Position numbers and translations under genes: made by a program
Shown: one piece after another, positions 26,793-38,226 of the stretch
Position numbering within the stretch: the first letter of the stretch is position 1
Layout: each line of letters begins with the position of its first letter
From: Camillea tinctor
Taxonomy: Eukaryota > Ascomycota > Sordariomycetes > Xylariales > Xylariaceae
Length of the DNA: 64,000 bases
Direction: 5' to 3'
Assembly (NCBI GenBank): GCA_022578605.1
Contig: MU394096.1
Coordinates: forward strand, 62,001-126,000
Notes under the pieces: model-generated
Seen by the model: only the letters and a program-made list of their open reading frames with translations
Databases searched by the model: none
Told to the model about the DNA's origin: nothing

Positions 26793-26799
26793 ACCATAA

Positions 26800-27010
26800 A
26801 TCAATGAAATGGTATAGCGGTCGACACCCGCCCAATCTCTGGTGGTGACTGGGGTTCGATTCCCTCCCCAATCGAACCTTGATGATCCATATTGATTTCT
26901 CTGTCCCCTTTATCTGTTGGTGACTGGGGCTCGATTCACTTCCTAATCGAACTCTGATGATCCATATGGATCCCTTTCTTCCCGTTCTCTTTTTTTTTTT
27001 TTTTTTTTTG
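26800..27010 (+). mobile_element. tRNA-like / SINE-like retroelement with tandem repeat and T tail
   Basis: A good A-box match, TGGTATAGCGG (26810-26820), is followed 32 bp later by a perfect B-box, GGTTCGATTCC (26853-26863), the spacing of an internal Pol III promoter. No acceptor stem pairs, so this is not an intact tRNA. The B-box part is duplicated with 75-bp offset (26839-26907 and 26914-26983), the second copy degenerate, and the element ends in T20 (26990-27009). Each copy also has an inverted repeat: GGTTCGATT with AATCGAACC around an 8-base loop at 26853-26878. These features fit a tRNA-derived SINE or its remnant. No target-site duplication was identified. Confidence 0.45.
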
Positions 27011-27464
27011 AGGAAGTTCATCCGCATCCATCTGCTGAGTCGAGTATTTCCCCCCCCCCCCAGGTCCAAAGTAAGTAGTCATTATTCTCCTCCTTGGTCC
27101 GATATCATTAAAACACCATCGTCTCTCCCTTCTACGCAAAAAAAAAAAAAACAACCGATAATTCACACCTGTCTACTTGCCTACCTAAACGTGTGTTTCA
27201 TAGATATGTATCCCATACTAGGTATATCTTAAGCACTACACCATTTATCCACTCCTTTAACTAGAGTGATGATAAACATCGTCGTCCAATTCCCTTGCTC
27301 ACATCTAGGTACGTTGGAAATCTACTCGACGTGGGCCTTACCAGCTACCTTGGGACTGTCTCTTATGCCTCGCAAATGGACCCAATTTCCTAAAGGTCGG
27401 TTACATAACAACCCCCTCCCAGTCCGTCAGTCACCAGATTCAAACAATAGAACTCTCATGGGTG

Positions 27465-27716
27465 CAGGCGGACGTCAAAAAAACACCCGACACTCACTCA
27501 ACCTAGTAATGTTCTTAATTCAAAAAACAACAGCAACAACCATATAATTAAACATTTTAAATCTTTATTAACTAGTAGGTTAATTATTGACTTCTATTTC
27601 TTATTATATACCTAGGTATTTTTTAAAAATTAATTATTTGGAAATTCGTGAGTTAAATGGTTGTTAAAGTGTATGGCTGTATAAGTGAGTGTGAAATGTT
27701 TTTTGACGTCCGCCTG
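27465..27716. mobile_element. MITE-like element, about 35-bp TIRs and 5-bp target duplication
   Basis: The 252-bp AT-rich body is bounded by inverted repeats. The left end starts CAGGCGGACGTCAAAAAAAC and continues to a CACTCACT block; the right end, read in reverse, starts CAGGCGGACGTCAAAAAAC and reaches the same CACTCACT block, with one indel and a few mismatches in about 35 bp. Direct repeats GGGTG flank it at 27460-27464 and 27717-27721, as expected for a target-site duplication. No transposase is encoded, so it would need an enzyme supplied in trans. The superfamily is not assigned because a 5-bp duplication is not diagnostic. Confidence 0.75.
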
Positions 27717-28406
27717 GGGTGATATATCAATCACCCTCTTCCCCCTTTTCTCCCTGACTAACAGCTTACTGCTTACATAATACGTAGGTACATATCGATT
27801 ACAAGACCCAAAAACACCACCACCTCCCTAAACTAATCTCGATCTAGAATCACCATATACGTAACGGACATCAGGCACAAGAGAGGATGATAAGGACAAA
27901 AGTAAAGTCAGGATAGGTATATCTTCCAAGACCCTATCCTCAACGTCACCGAATGACCACTTACTACCTAACCTACCTCCCTCCCTACGTCTTAGGAATA
28001 TATCTTCCCTCCTGACTAATACACGGCATCACAACCAGCCCAGAACTAACCCCCCCAAAGAGGTTCAACCAATAAAAGCAAAAGACAAAGACGAGAAAAG
28101 ACGTAATAATAACTAGGCGAAGCAAAAGTATTATTTTTTTTTAGGAAAGATTCCCCTCCCCTTCTTCTTTTCTTCGGTTGATCTGATTTGATTTGATGTG
28201 ATTGATTTGGTGACAAGAAACTTTGTAAGAACACATATGGGGGATCCATTTCCTTCCTCCCTTCTCCCCTCCCCAAAAATCTCGCAAACTTGGGTTAAGC
28301 TAGTTGGGGGAAAAAAAAACAAAAAAACACAAGACATAGAAAAAGAGGTATCTTTTTTTCTTTCCCGGAAATTCGTCCCCTTTCCGTTCATCCATCTCTT
28401 CCAACT

Positions 28407-28428
28407 ACACACACACACACACACACAC
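28407..28428. repeat. (AC)n microsatellite
   Basis: Eleven uninterrupted AC units. Confidence 0.9.
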
Positions 28429-29087
28429 CACCCCAGGCCTCCCTCCCTTCCTTTGGTATCTCCTTTCGCGTCCGCCCCTCTCCTCTCTCACCCCTGAGTG
28501 TCATCTCATTAACCTCTTTAAAATAAGCTTAGTGTCGTTTTTAAATAAGAAAAAGAAAAAAGAAAGCCGAGATCTGCAAATTGTGTGGCATGTGGCGCAT
28601 TGGTGCTCTCTGTTTTTTTGATATTTGCATAGAAGCTGCTCCAAGAACGTTCGTGAATACGTAGCCAAACTAGGCCTTTCACATCCAGTGTTCCTGGGGC
28701 CGCCTCGAAGCGTCCTCTTAATTATCGGATGGCATGTGCTTATTCCGGTTCACATTGAAAAATTTCCCCCCAAAAATAAAAATAAAAATAAAACAACGAA
28801 GTGGATTATCAAGTAAAAGTCGGATATCTGAGCAAGAAGGAAACATAGTGTATGATAATTTGTGCTGTGAAAAAAAAGGGGGGGAATCGGATAAAGTTGT
28901 TCTAATGGTATCATAGAAGTGGAAAAACGAAATGAAAAAGCACCACGGTTAGGTATATTAAACATTGCAAGACGCTCGTATGTCGAGTACCATCGGGGGG
29001 GCCTCATCATGCTCATCCATGCGAATCGAAATAGATGTCTTCGGGAAGCACATGTCTTCCTAAACTGGAGCTATCCCAAAACCGCCC

Positions 29088-32000
29088 CTAGCGGCGAGGA
29101 GGGGGGGTACCAGGACTTCCGGAGCCTTCCATATTCCCGGTCAGCTCTGCAACGCGAGCCTTGATGCGGGCCACGCGTGACTCGATAGCTATGAAAAGTT
29201 AGAATATATATATAAAAATGGCTGCGCAATGCACTTACTCTCTTCGCCACTGGTATCATCGTCACCATCTGTAGTCTTGCTATATGCGCCTCGGCTTTGC
29301 TCCTCACTCTGTCGCGCAGCACGATCGGCAGCATTTCTCCTAATGGCCGCCCACCGATCTTGCATGGGAACTGTAGGCGATGGGGCTGCTTCTTCGTCGG
29401 CTTCTGAGTCCCGGGGCGGGTTACTACTGGCATGTCGGGCAATCGGTGGAGGAGTGGCATTACCTTCACTATTGTCATCGTCCACGGGCACAAATGCTGG
29501 CTGATCTTCCAGGGGACCCTGGTCAAATCGAGAAAACTCTTGACGAGCCTCTGCGCTGTCAACAGGAGAGATATCATCATCTACTGATGGCGCATACGCG
29601 GGTTCAGGAGCTTGAGGTGCTGCTGGAGCCTGTGTGGGTGTTTTTTCTCCAGAGGAGTGCGTTGGCCGCTCGGAAACTGGCGACTGGATAGACTCCGAAG
29701 GAACGGTCGAGAGAGCTCGTGGCCCCGGCGCCGGGGAAGCACCACGAGGGAGATCGGGTGTTTCGGATCGTTCTGCAGCTAGCATAGCGTTAACGTCGGC
29801 GGCGGCAGTTTCTGGCAGCTTGGATTGCCGATTCTTATTGCGGCCAAACAGCTTTCTGAAACCACCTCCAGTTTTCTTCTCATCTTTGTGTAGTTTCTTG
29901 TGCTTCTTCGAGTCCGGGCTCATCTCCGGTTCTGGCGACAACATATTTTCACGAGCCATTTCCATGCTTTCCTCCCCTTTTGGCGCAGGAGGCAGAGGGG
30001 AATCGCGGCCTGGAATACCGGCCCGCTGAGCGGGATGAACATCTGCCGGCTTTTCAAGGATTACGAGGGATTCTGTTTGTGGAGCCGAAGGTGGTTGGGA
30101 AGGCTTATTAGCACTGGACTTCTCAGGAGACTCTGATTGGTGGCCATTTCCGTTTGCTGTGACTCCATTTGCTGCCGCAGGTTCGCTAGACTGCGCTTCA
30201 GGCTGCCCGAGCTGCCCGAGGCCACGGCCAGCAGTGATGTTGCCCAAGTACGCTTCGCGAACAGTTTCTTTATCATACTTGTTTGCCCATTTCATAGCCG
30301 GAGAAGCTTCGCTGAGAATGACGGGCTGAAGGGTAAACACGCTGTTAGTTTTCTCCTTCATTAACTCGGCATCAGTTCGACCGCGTCTCTCTGGCAAAGC
30401 GCCCATCTGTCTTTCTTGTTTCTGTCTCGCCTGGAGCTGCAGCGCAGCGGCCTGGATCTTAGCTTGCTGGTCAGGTCCGATGCTCGTTTTGCTTATGCCA
30501 GCGTTGGTAGCCGCGCCTGGCTTTAATTTGTCGGCCTTTTCCAGGACGTTTTTGCCGGTCGACTTGCTACGCGAGACGCCTTTATTGCGCTTTGTCCAGC
30601 TGAACAAACCTTTCTTCTCAGCAATATAAGCACCTGCATCGGGCTCCGGCGCAGCTCCTTTGATCATTTCTTCCATCACCAGCCATCTACCGGTGCGAAT
30701 GATGGTCTCGACCACTGCGCATCTACCAAAGGCAGACTTCCGCTCCGCAGTCTCTTCAGGGGCGAGACTGCTGATCCATACCCACCAAAAGCTATCGTCG
30801 AGATCGAATCGAGTGATGCTTGCTAGTTCGCCCGGTTCTAGATGACGGTCGGTCTCGAGTCGAGGAGCATGCGACTGCGAGCTTCGCTGCCGAACATTCG
30901 TTTCAATGGGCGGCAGGATCTTATCCGGCGGCAGCAGAACGTTCGCAGGAGTGTTTGTCCCATCATCAACAAAGCCAGAAGAGAGGAAGTCGGCCCAAGA
31001 CGGTGTCGTAGGTCGTCCACCGTTCGCGCTAGACGCAGGCATCGTCCTCAGACCTCGAGGGTTGCGTTGTTGACTGAACTGCACTAGGTTATCATCCTCA
31101 TCGTCGTCTTCCGTAGTCCCACCAAACCCAATATCCTCAAACCTGGACCATGAGGCGTCGCGAAGACTCGTCGAGTGTTTTGAGCTGGAAACCTGTGACT
31201 GGTTGGCAAGAGAGATCGCCTTAAGAACTCTGCGACACTCCTCAGTCAGGGCCTTCACCGGGTCCTCGTACTCAGAGAATTCCTGAAGCGCACGATCATC
31301 GTCACGGTACTCAAAGTGGTTAGCACGGCGAAGAAGGGCAAACGGGGTTGATGAAACCGTCTCGACGATCATGACAACTCTATTGGTCGAAGACATCAAC
31401 AGGGACGGCGTCTGGGGGGGATATTCGGTTTCCTGCAATAGCTTCTGTAAAGACATGGGCAGCATGGAAATGCCACCGCGCGGTTTCTGAGGGGATAAGG
31501 ACCTCAAGTAGGCAAAGAACAAGTGGCTGGTGGCATCGGCAGCGCTACACGGTGTGAGCAATGCGATATCAACGTGTGAGGGCTACCAGGATGGAACATA
31601 CCTCAACCAAGCCTTATATCCTCCCTCAAAACCATTACCGGTATCCTTGTGCTCGAAAGCCCACCATGATGCCATACGGGAGAGCTTGCGGCCACTGAAA
31701 CCGTTCATCTTGCCGTGCGCTGCGATGGCAGATAGTAGGTCAAAATAGTCGAAGATGATCTGCGAGCGCGCTTGGTTCTCCACGCTCAACGGGATAAAGG
31801 TAGAGAAGGAATCGCGCGCCAAGTTTGAATCTGAACAGTCGGGGTTCCTTAGCATGCGGTTCACGGGTCTTGACATACAGGAAAGCGGATTATACCTTGC
31901 TCGCCGACCTTGAATAGCTCATAAGCATCCCAGCCTACAAGGCCGCCTTGAAACCTGCTCCAGCACCATTTGAGCACGCCCGAGATAACCTAGGGCACAA

Positions 32001-32474
32001 TGTTAACTCGGTAGAGAAGAGCGCAAGACCATGTCGCATACCATAGGCTCCGTCATGCGCAGCTCCTGGGCGAGACTCTCGCCCTGAAGATTCTGGTTCT
32101 CATCGAAGAAGTGACGGACAAAAGTGCGCACAGCGCTGGGGTCTGAAGTCGGACGGAAGGGCAGAAGGAGAAAAGGATGGTCGAGAGCTAAGGGATGCCA
32201 ACATTGTATTAGCTACTTCACATATCATGGGAACGCGATCAAGAGTTGCATAGACAAGAGAAGAGAGGTCATCCATACCCCTCGCTTTAAGTTCCTCGGT
32301 ACAACGTCGAATCAGTTCCTGGACCTCCTCCGGTTCTACAGTGGTGCGAGTATAGGCATCGTCCCAACGCGGGCGGGCGGGCAATTGGCTGGCAAGAGAG
32401 TCGAGATGGGCATTCTTCTTAGACTTCCTGCCCTGCCCATCCTTACCCCGTATTCGAGAAAACAGACTCGGCAT
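29088..32474 (-). CDS. Morphogenesis protein with Msb1/Mug8 domain
   Basis: Six exons, 32474-32279, 32187-32042, 31989-31896, 31830-31602, 31544-29239 and 29188-29088, encode 1023 residues. The N-terminal third matches the fungal Msb1/Mug8 family: LPARPRWDDAYTRTTVEPEE, HPFLLLPFRPTSDPSAVRTF, VRHFFDENQNLQGESLAQEL, VLKWCWSRFQGGLVGWDAYE and FDYFDLLSAIAAHGKMNGFS. In yeasts Msb1 acts with Cdc42/Rho1 signalling, cell polarity and wall synthesis at growth sites. The C-terminal two thirds are disordered, rich in Pro, Ser and Glu, with a basic patch (KKHKKLHKDEKKTGGGFRKL) followed by FGRNKN that may bind membrane. All five introns (50-91 nt) close in frame; the 50-nt last intron has a CTAAC branch site. 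The short first exons give this a complex gene start that automated models may split. The domain call is firm, the cellular role is by family. Confidence 0.85.
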
Positions 32475-35400
32475 GGCTGAGTAGTCAGTAGGGCGCAGAA
32501 CTGACTTTTAACGTTTTCACAAGAAGAAATCGGTTCGGCACAGCATGTAAGTCGAAAGGGGGGGGGGCGATATCGCGATGGAGAAAACTGAATGGAGACT
32601 TTGAACTTCTAGTGCAGGATAACTTGGCAGAATCTAACGTATGAGACTGTTTGAAAGGAAGAATTAAAGCCAGGTTTGAAGTGACGGGGGTGGGGGGGAG
32701 AAGAGAAAGGGAAGGGTGGGAGTTTCGGGTATCGAAAAGTAATAATATCGAATAGTATTGGCAATGCAGATGAAGCTGGTTGAGACGTGAGGAACGTGTA
32801 TGGGACGGACGGTGTGCGTTGTCCGCTGAGAGTGGAGGGAATCTTTTTCCAGGGGGGCGTGTGTCTGGGTCTGGGTTGTGCGTCTGGGTGTCTGGGGTGG
32901 ATGGAATAAAATAAATGGGGAAAAAGAGAGAGAAGAAGAAGAAGAAAAAAAAAAGAAAATTAGTTGGTGGTATGTAGCACGCACCTTCGAATGAGCGACA
33001 AGGAAAAGAAAAATGGAGGAGTTGAGAGAGAGAGGAAGAGAGAAGAGAAGAGAATTGAATTTTTTTTAGGGGAGAGTTTAGAAAAAGGAGAGAGAGTATG
33101 TAAACGATCAAGGATATAAAAAATAAAGTTAAGTTTAAAAAATAGAATGAAAAAAAAGAAAAAGAAAGATTGAAATGCTTAACCTAAGTTAGGTAGGTAA
33201 GTAAAAGTGCAAGTGCAAGTGCAAGTGTGTAAGTAGTACAGGTTAGGTTATGTACAATACCTCTACATAGACTTACTAACATCAAGTTAGTTGAAATCAA
33301 TTGCAAAAAAAAAAAAAAGGTGCAATGAGTTAAAATAAGGGGGTAAAAAGAGAAAACTTCTCTACCAATAAATCTTCTAGTTCAATTAAGATCAAAAAGT
33401 TAAATAAGGTAGGTAGATAGATAGGTACAGATCATGTACATGTATGCCTCATGTAGGTTGTATAATTAACAAGCGGCAGAACTAGATGAGGGAAGGTCAT
33501 CTGTTCTGCCGCAGCTAAAGTATACAAGCCAAGCAAGCTACGCAAGCGCTCAATGTCTGTGTGTCTGTGTGTCTGTGTTGAAGTGACCTCAGAAAAAAGG
33601 TACCTTAAAAGCGGAGTGCCTATTGTGACGGTAGGTCGATACTAATGTGACGGTACGCCACACATCCGCCACACACTAAGCCTAAAGACATCTAGTTAGC
33701 CTTGGTACACTGCCACAGGCACATGCGCTTTTTAAATAAAAGTACCTTTTTTATTTCACGGTCGCAAAGTTAAATTCAGCTGTCGCTATTCAATTAAATT
33801 CAATTTTACAACACATTGCAACTGCAATGCATTTGCATTTCAAAAGCTTTTTTTTTTTTTTTTTTTTTTTTGAAATGCAAATGGATTTAAAGATTTTAAT
33901 CCATTTTAACTACTATTGCAAATGCAATTGCGGCTGCAACCGCAAGATATCTTTAGCCAGCTACGGTACCTTACCTTGCGACCGTGAGATAGAAAAGGTA
34001 CTTCCATTTAGGGGGCACATGTACCCGTGGCAGTGTACCAAGGCTGACTAGATGTCTTTAGGCTTAGTGCGTGGCAGATGTGTGGCGTACCGGCACAATA
34101 GTATCAACCTACCGTCACAATAGGCATTCCGCTTAAAAGAAGTCGAGATAGAATTGGAAGTTGGATTGGTCAGGGGTAGACAGGGTCCGTGTCTCTGCAG
34201 GTAAGTTGGTAGGGTTGTAGGTAGGTACACTAGTAATGTGGAGATGCCATAGTGGGGCAAGCGTGGTGTGCTAAACCAACGTGGTCAAGGCGCCATGGGT
34301 GTTTCGGGTTAGAGCAAGACAAACCAGCTGCAACGGCATGTCTCTCCCTGGTAGGTAGCAAGGCTGAAAGGTACTTGAGCTACAGTAGACTTGATCACAC
34401 ATTGAATATTATTTTAATTACAGGGAGGCAAAGTGGTGACACTAATAAATTTCAAGCTCTTCGCTGGGAGTAAATTTTACTAGCTGCTCTCACAAGCAAA
34501 TCAATTTCTTTCTTTCTTTCCCCAATCATCAATTATCGTTACCCGAACTGTTGTTCTCTTGAACCACCTCACCCGCGATAGCAATGTAGGAACCCGAATC
34601 TATTGCCATCGCCCGAAGGACGAGAACCGATACGATATATGATATTACTTGTGTACCTATATACTTTAAGTATATACCTAGTTACTAACGAACTTACTTT
34701 CCTTTTATCCATTTACTCATTATACATTTTTATTAATTCTCTTCTCGATCCCTTCTAATTTCTTATTCCTTACGCTCCCCCCGCCTAACTAGCCTAGGCT
34801 TCAGGTACATAGGCAGCTGATAGGTACTTACTACCTAGTACTACATCACTAACTTACTTAACCAAGTCTAACTTTATGGACCTCGTCCCGCTTCGTCTTT
34901 AAATGGATTTGTTTGCTCTTCCCCCTTCTCCTCCCCCCTTCCCTCCCCTCTCCCCACTCCAATTGGAAATCATATCCTAGCTTGCAATCTCAGCCACAGA
35001 CACTCATTCAACCAATAATTGATCATTTACACCAACATGCTGTCACCACCAACAGCAATTAAGATGCTCTACTACTAAGACAGCCTACTCGCCAAAAGCA
35101 TCATTGGATCTCTACCTATATCTCTTGGTCTCTCCCATAAATAGAAAACCAGCTGACCAGTTCCACGATTGGGGAAAGAAGAAGAAAAAGAAGAAAAAGG
35201 CACATAGCTAAACCGGCAGAAGCTGAACCGGCAGAGTTTATGAGATTCAGATAACCTAACCTAGACTAATACCTGCCGGCATATCGTGCTTCACTTGTTG
35301 TGGTGTGTCACTTTGCATACTATACTGTTCCTACTAATCTGTCCAATCTGGCAGAGCTGTCGGTATCCGTCGAGCACCAGACAGGACTGGACCACCTTGA

Positions 35401-38226
35401 AACATCGAGGGCGAGAATATTAGTGTTTGATATCTAAGAGAACAGTTCGAGATTGCCATGATCCATTATCACTGACTCGATTTGGGTTGATTCATTCACT
35501 CACTCTCGCTGACTTATGCCAAGATTATCAACCCCCTTTCCCTCACCAACCATGACAGCTCATCAAAAAAATCAAAAAACGCGCAGCCAATTAATGTTGC
35601 AACTTCGATCCCGGAAACCATTGGCCCTAGCTTGGCCATTCACTTTGCTTCTGCTGAGCTGGCAATCATGGTGAGGTCACTTTTATGTGTGGAAGCCTGG
35701 TTTTCGAGCAGGAGTCACCCTGCAGACCCTGCGGGTAGACGACATTCCTTTTTCCCATTATTGGCTTGTTAGTCTGAAGCCTAGAACAAGAAGCACATGG
35801 TGGTTGCGAATTACATCTTATTCGTCTTACATATTCTTCTCCTTTTCCCTTTTACTTTTTGTTTTTACTCCCCTCGTTTTGCTTTCTTCCCTTCGTTTAC
35901 GTCACATACGTGATTTTATTTTCGTGTTTTCTCTCTAGTGTTCGGAAAGGGGCTTCAAGGGCTTTCCCCTTCATAGCTGAGAGACGATCAAACCCGAGTC
36001 TCCTATTCATCCTCGTGTGAGCTAGTTAAGGAAAATGAATCGTCGGGCTTGCAGGAAGGTGGCTCGTTTCCGCCCTTTGATAATCCCGAAGGACCTGCAT
36101 ACCTAATATATCCTGCGTGTGATCAATCCCTCCGCTACGACCTTAGATATCAGTCAGTATTGGGGTTTAGGGGCTGGACGTGGGGTTACAGTTCTCTCCT
36201 TTTCGACACGCGGCGGCTTCTCTCTAGGGTTCTTTCTATCTGCGAGTCAGCAGGACAGCCACTGGATATCCGGTTGTACCATCCCGCTTGAACATGCTTC
36301 TGGAAAGCATGTAGGTTAGGTGTAAGTAGTCAAGAATGAACCATGCATATGTATTCATCAGCCACACTTAGATCCCCCAAAGACGATCTTACTGAGGTGG
36401 GTATTTCATACACTATATGTACACTATCTACGCGGCATGCAACCTAACACTGGGAGTGGGACAGACCCAAGGACTCCACATTCCCGAAACAGCACTTCTT
36501 TGCAAGCCCTGCACGATAATAGCTGATGGCAGAATCGGTATATGCTAATGCAGACGGGATGGCTGCCTCTTGACAATCTTACTTACAGGCCTTGACCTAA
36601 CCTAATCCTGACCTGACCTGATCTGACCGGACGGTGCCCAACTACCTCTCTGTCACTGGCTCGGGGAAAGGCTGACGCAAGTCCTCTTATAAGCTCTACT
36701 TGATATTGAATACTTATATCATATGCCAAGATCGCGTTCGCATCGCCTTATGCACTCGTACGTCAACTCAGGTTCAAACCCATACCATTCGGTACCTCTT
36801 TTCCAGAACAGATGCGGTGCGAACCATTCAAAACATCTTTTTTATCTGCGCGAATCAAGGCGAATGGCAACGTCAGCTCGTAGCACAAAAGACTAGATTT
36901 CTTTCCATTTCTAATTACTTCTTTTTTTCTTCTTTTCTCTTTCTCTCTACTATATCACAAGCCGTGTTGGCCCCTATTAGTTCGTATTAGATAATCAACT
37001 ATACGCATACGGAGTATACATGCACACTTATAGAGGTTATACGGTCACGGTGCGAGTATATGTGCATACACACCTATCACAGTTACATTCACATTTGAGC
37101 ACATGATGTAATATAAGGGAACCCTCTCCGAACCAAGCAAATAACAAGAAGTAGGAAATCCTATCGTCGGGGATGCTACTACTACACACACACTGCCTAT
37201 GTATATTCTGTGTTCTGTAATCCGTCGCACTGCCATTCCCGCCGGTAGCATACAGGACAAACAAGTCACGCAAAAATATACTACTATCACCACCATTACT
37301 ATCATACTCTCTTCTCTGCCCTTTTCCTTCCCCTTTCCCTCCCCCTTCCTCGAGAATGACATTTTGTTACGCGAAGAGGATCATCCCGTGTTGTGCGCTT
37401 GTGTAACATAACCACAAAGCAGCCGAATCCCGTCCATCGTGTTCCTCTCGGGTTCGCGACGGCTTGGGGGGTAGCATTTTATCTAACTAACCTAACCCTA
37501 GTCATGATAGCCTGGTGAGCTGAGGTCTTGAAAAAAAGGGGGGGGAAGCTGACAACTATTATCTAAAGGGAAAAAAAGAGGAAAGGAAAGAAATATTACA
37601 CCCCCAATCAAACGGAACATGGCAAACCTACCACTTAACCATGACTGAATATGATTGCGGCGTATCTACTGCTGCTGCTGCTTAGGTAGGCACATGAAAA
37701 ATTCAAACCATTTCATCGTCACATAGATGGCGACCAACTGAGCAATGATATTTCATCTCTTTTATTTGCAATACACACTTTTGAGCCCAAATCCCTGCCC
37801 ACTATCTACCTCCTCCCATTGCCTGTACTCAACCAAACATTTCCCCCCATTATCTAGACTTTCTCTCCGACTGGTGAATAGTTTTATAGTAAACAGACAT
37901 GGATCTTATGTACCCTATATAAGCAGGTCTAGGGGGTGAGTAGCGGCCTTTTTCTTTCTTTCCTTTGTTCTTTTCTTTTCTTTTCATCGTTTTCTCGAGA
38001 CAGGTTGATCAGATCCGTAAAACCCAACGATACCATTCTTCCTATTCCCCCGTATTCTCTCACACGTACAAAACGCCAACCATTTCCCGACCTAGGCAAA
38101 AGAGAAAAAAGAGATGTAGTCTAGACAATCCTATCGTACCAATAAAAAGGAGACAAAAAACATAAACGCCATTATCGTTTTCCTTGAAGAAGGGAGAGAG
38201 AAAGGGAGGTAAAATTAGGTAGGCAA
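32475..38226. other. 5.8-kb gene-poor region with a foldback element
   Basis: The first about 600 bp are the pyrimidine-rich (minus strand) leader and promoter of the Msb1-like gene; a low-complexity 208-codon frame there (33111-32485) ends 10 bases before its ATG. The foldback element occupies 33604-34139. From 34140 to 38226 no frame resembles a protein family; pyrimidine-rich tracts and short repeats dominate, and the 3' UTR of the glycosylase gene probably covers the last stretch. Confidence 0.55.
33604..34139. mobile_element. Foldback (hairpin) element with 122-bp inverted arms
   Basis: The left arm 33604-33725 and the reverse complement of the right arm 34018-34139 align without gaps over 122 bp with about 11 mismatches by eye (about 91% identity). 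Shared blocks include GCCTATTGTGACGGTAGGT and CACTAAGCCTAAAGACATCT. Symmetry continues inward with less identity: AAGTACCTTTT and CACGGTCGCAA are found in both halves, and at the centre CATTTGCATTTCA and TGAAATGCAAATG flank a T24 run (33848-33871). Nothing codes for a transposase, so this is a non-autonomous foldback/MITE-like element. Ends are set at CTTWWAAGCGG; no convincing target duplication was found, so the ends may be off by a few bases. Confidence 0.85.

Larger units (their letters stand above)
20628..26799. other. 6.2-kb gene-poor region downstream of the MADS-box gene
   Basis: No gene is supported. It holds purine-rich and pyrimidine-rich tracts (21650-22260), a 9-bp perfect hairpin at 23480-23505, a CACGTG/TATATATA promoter-like pair at 23812-23830, and protein-like but broken minus-strand frames at about 26518-26792. 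The first few hundred bases are probably the 3' UTR of the MADS gene. Confidence 0.55.
27011..29087. other. Gene-poor region with a MITE-like element, between the SINE-like element and the Msb1-like gene
   Basis: No gene is supported. It contains a C12 run (27050-27061), the MITE-like element at 27465-27716, a CA run at 28407-28428, and AT-rich sequence probably carrying the 3' UTR of the minus-strand Msb1-like gene next to 29088. Confidence 0.55.

Noticed and set aside
32485..33111. 208-codon minus-strand frame ending 10 bases before the Msb1-like start
   Set aside because: Low-complexity Ser/Leu/Phe/Pro translation of a pyrimidine-rich leader; more likely 5' UTR than a gene.
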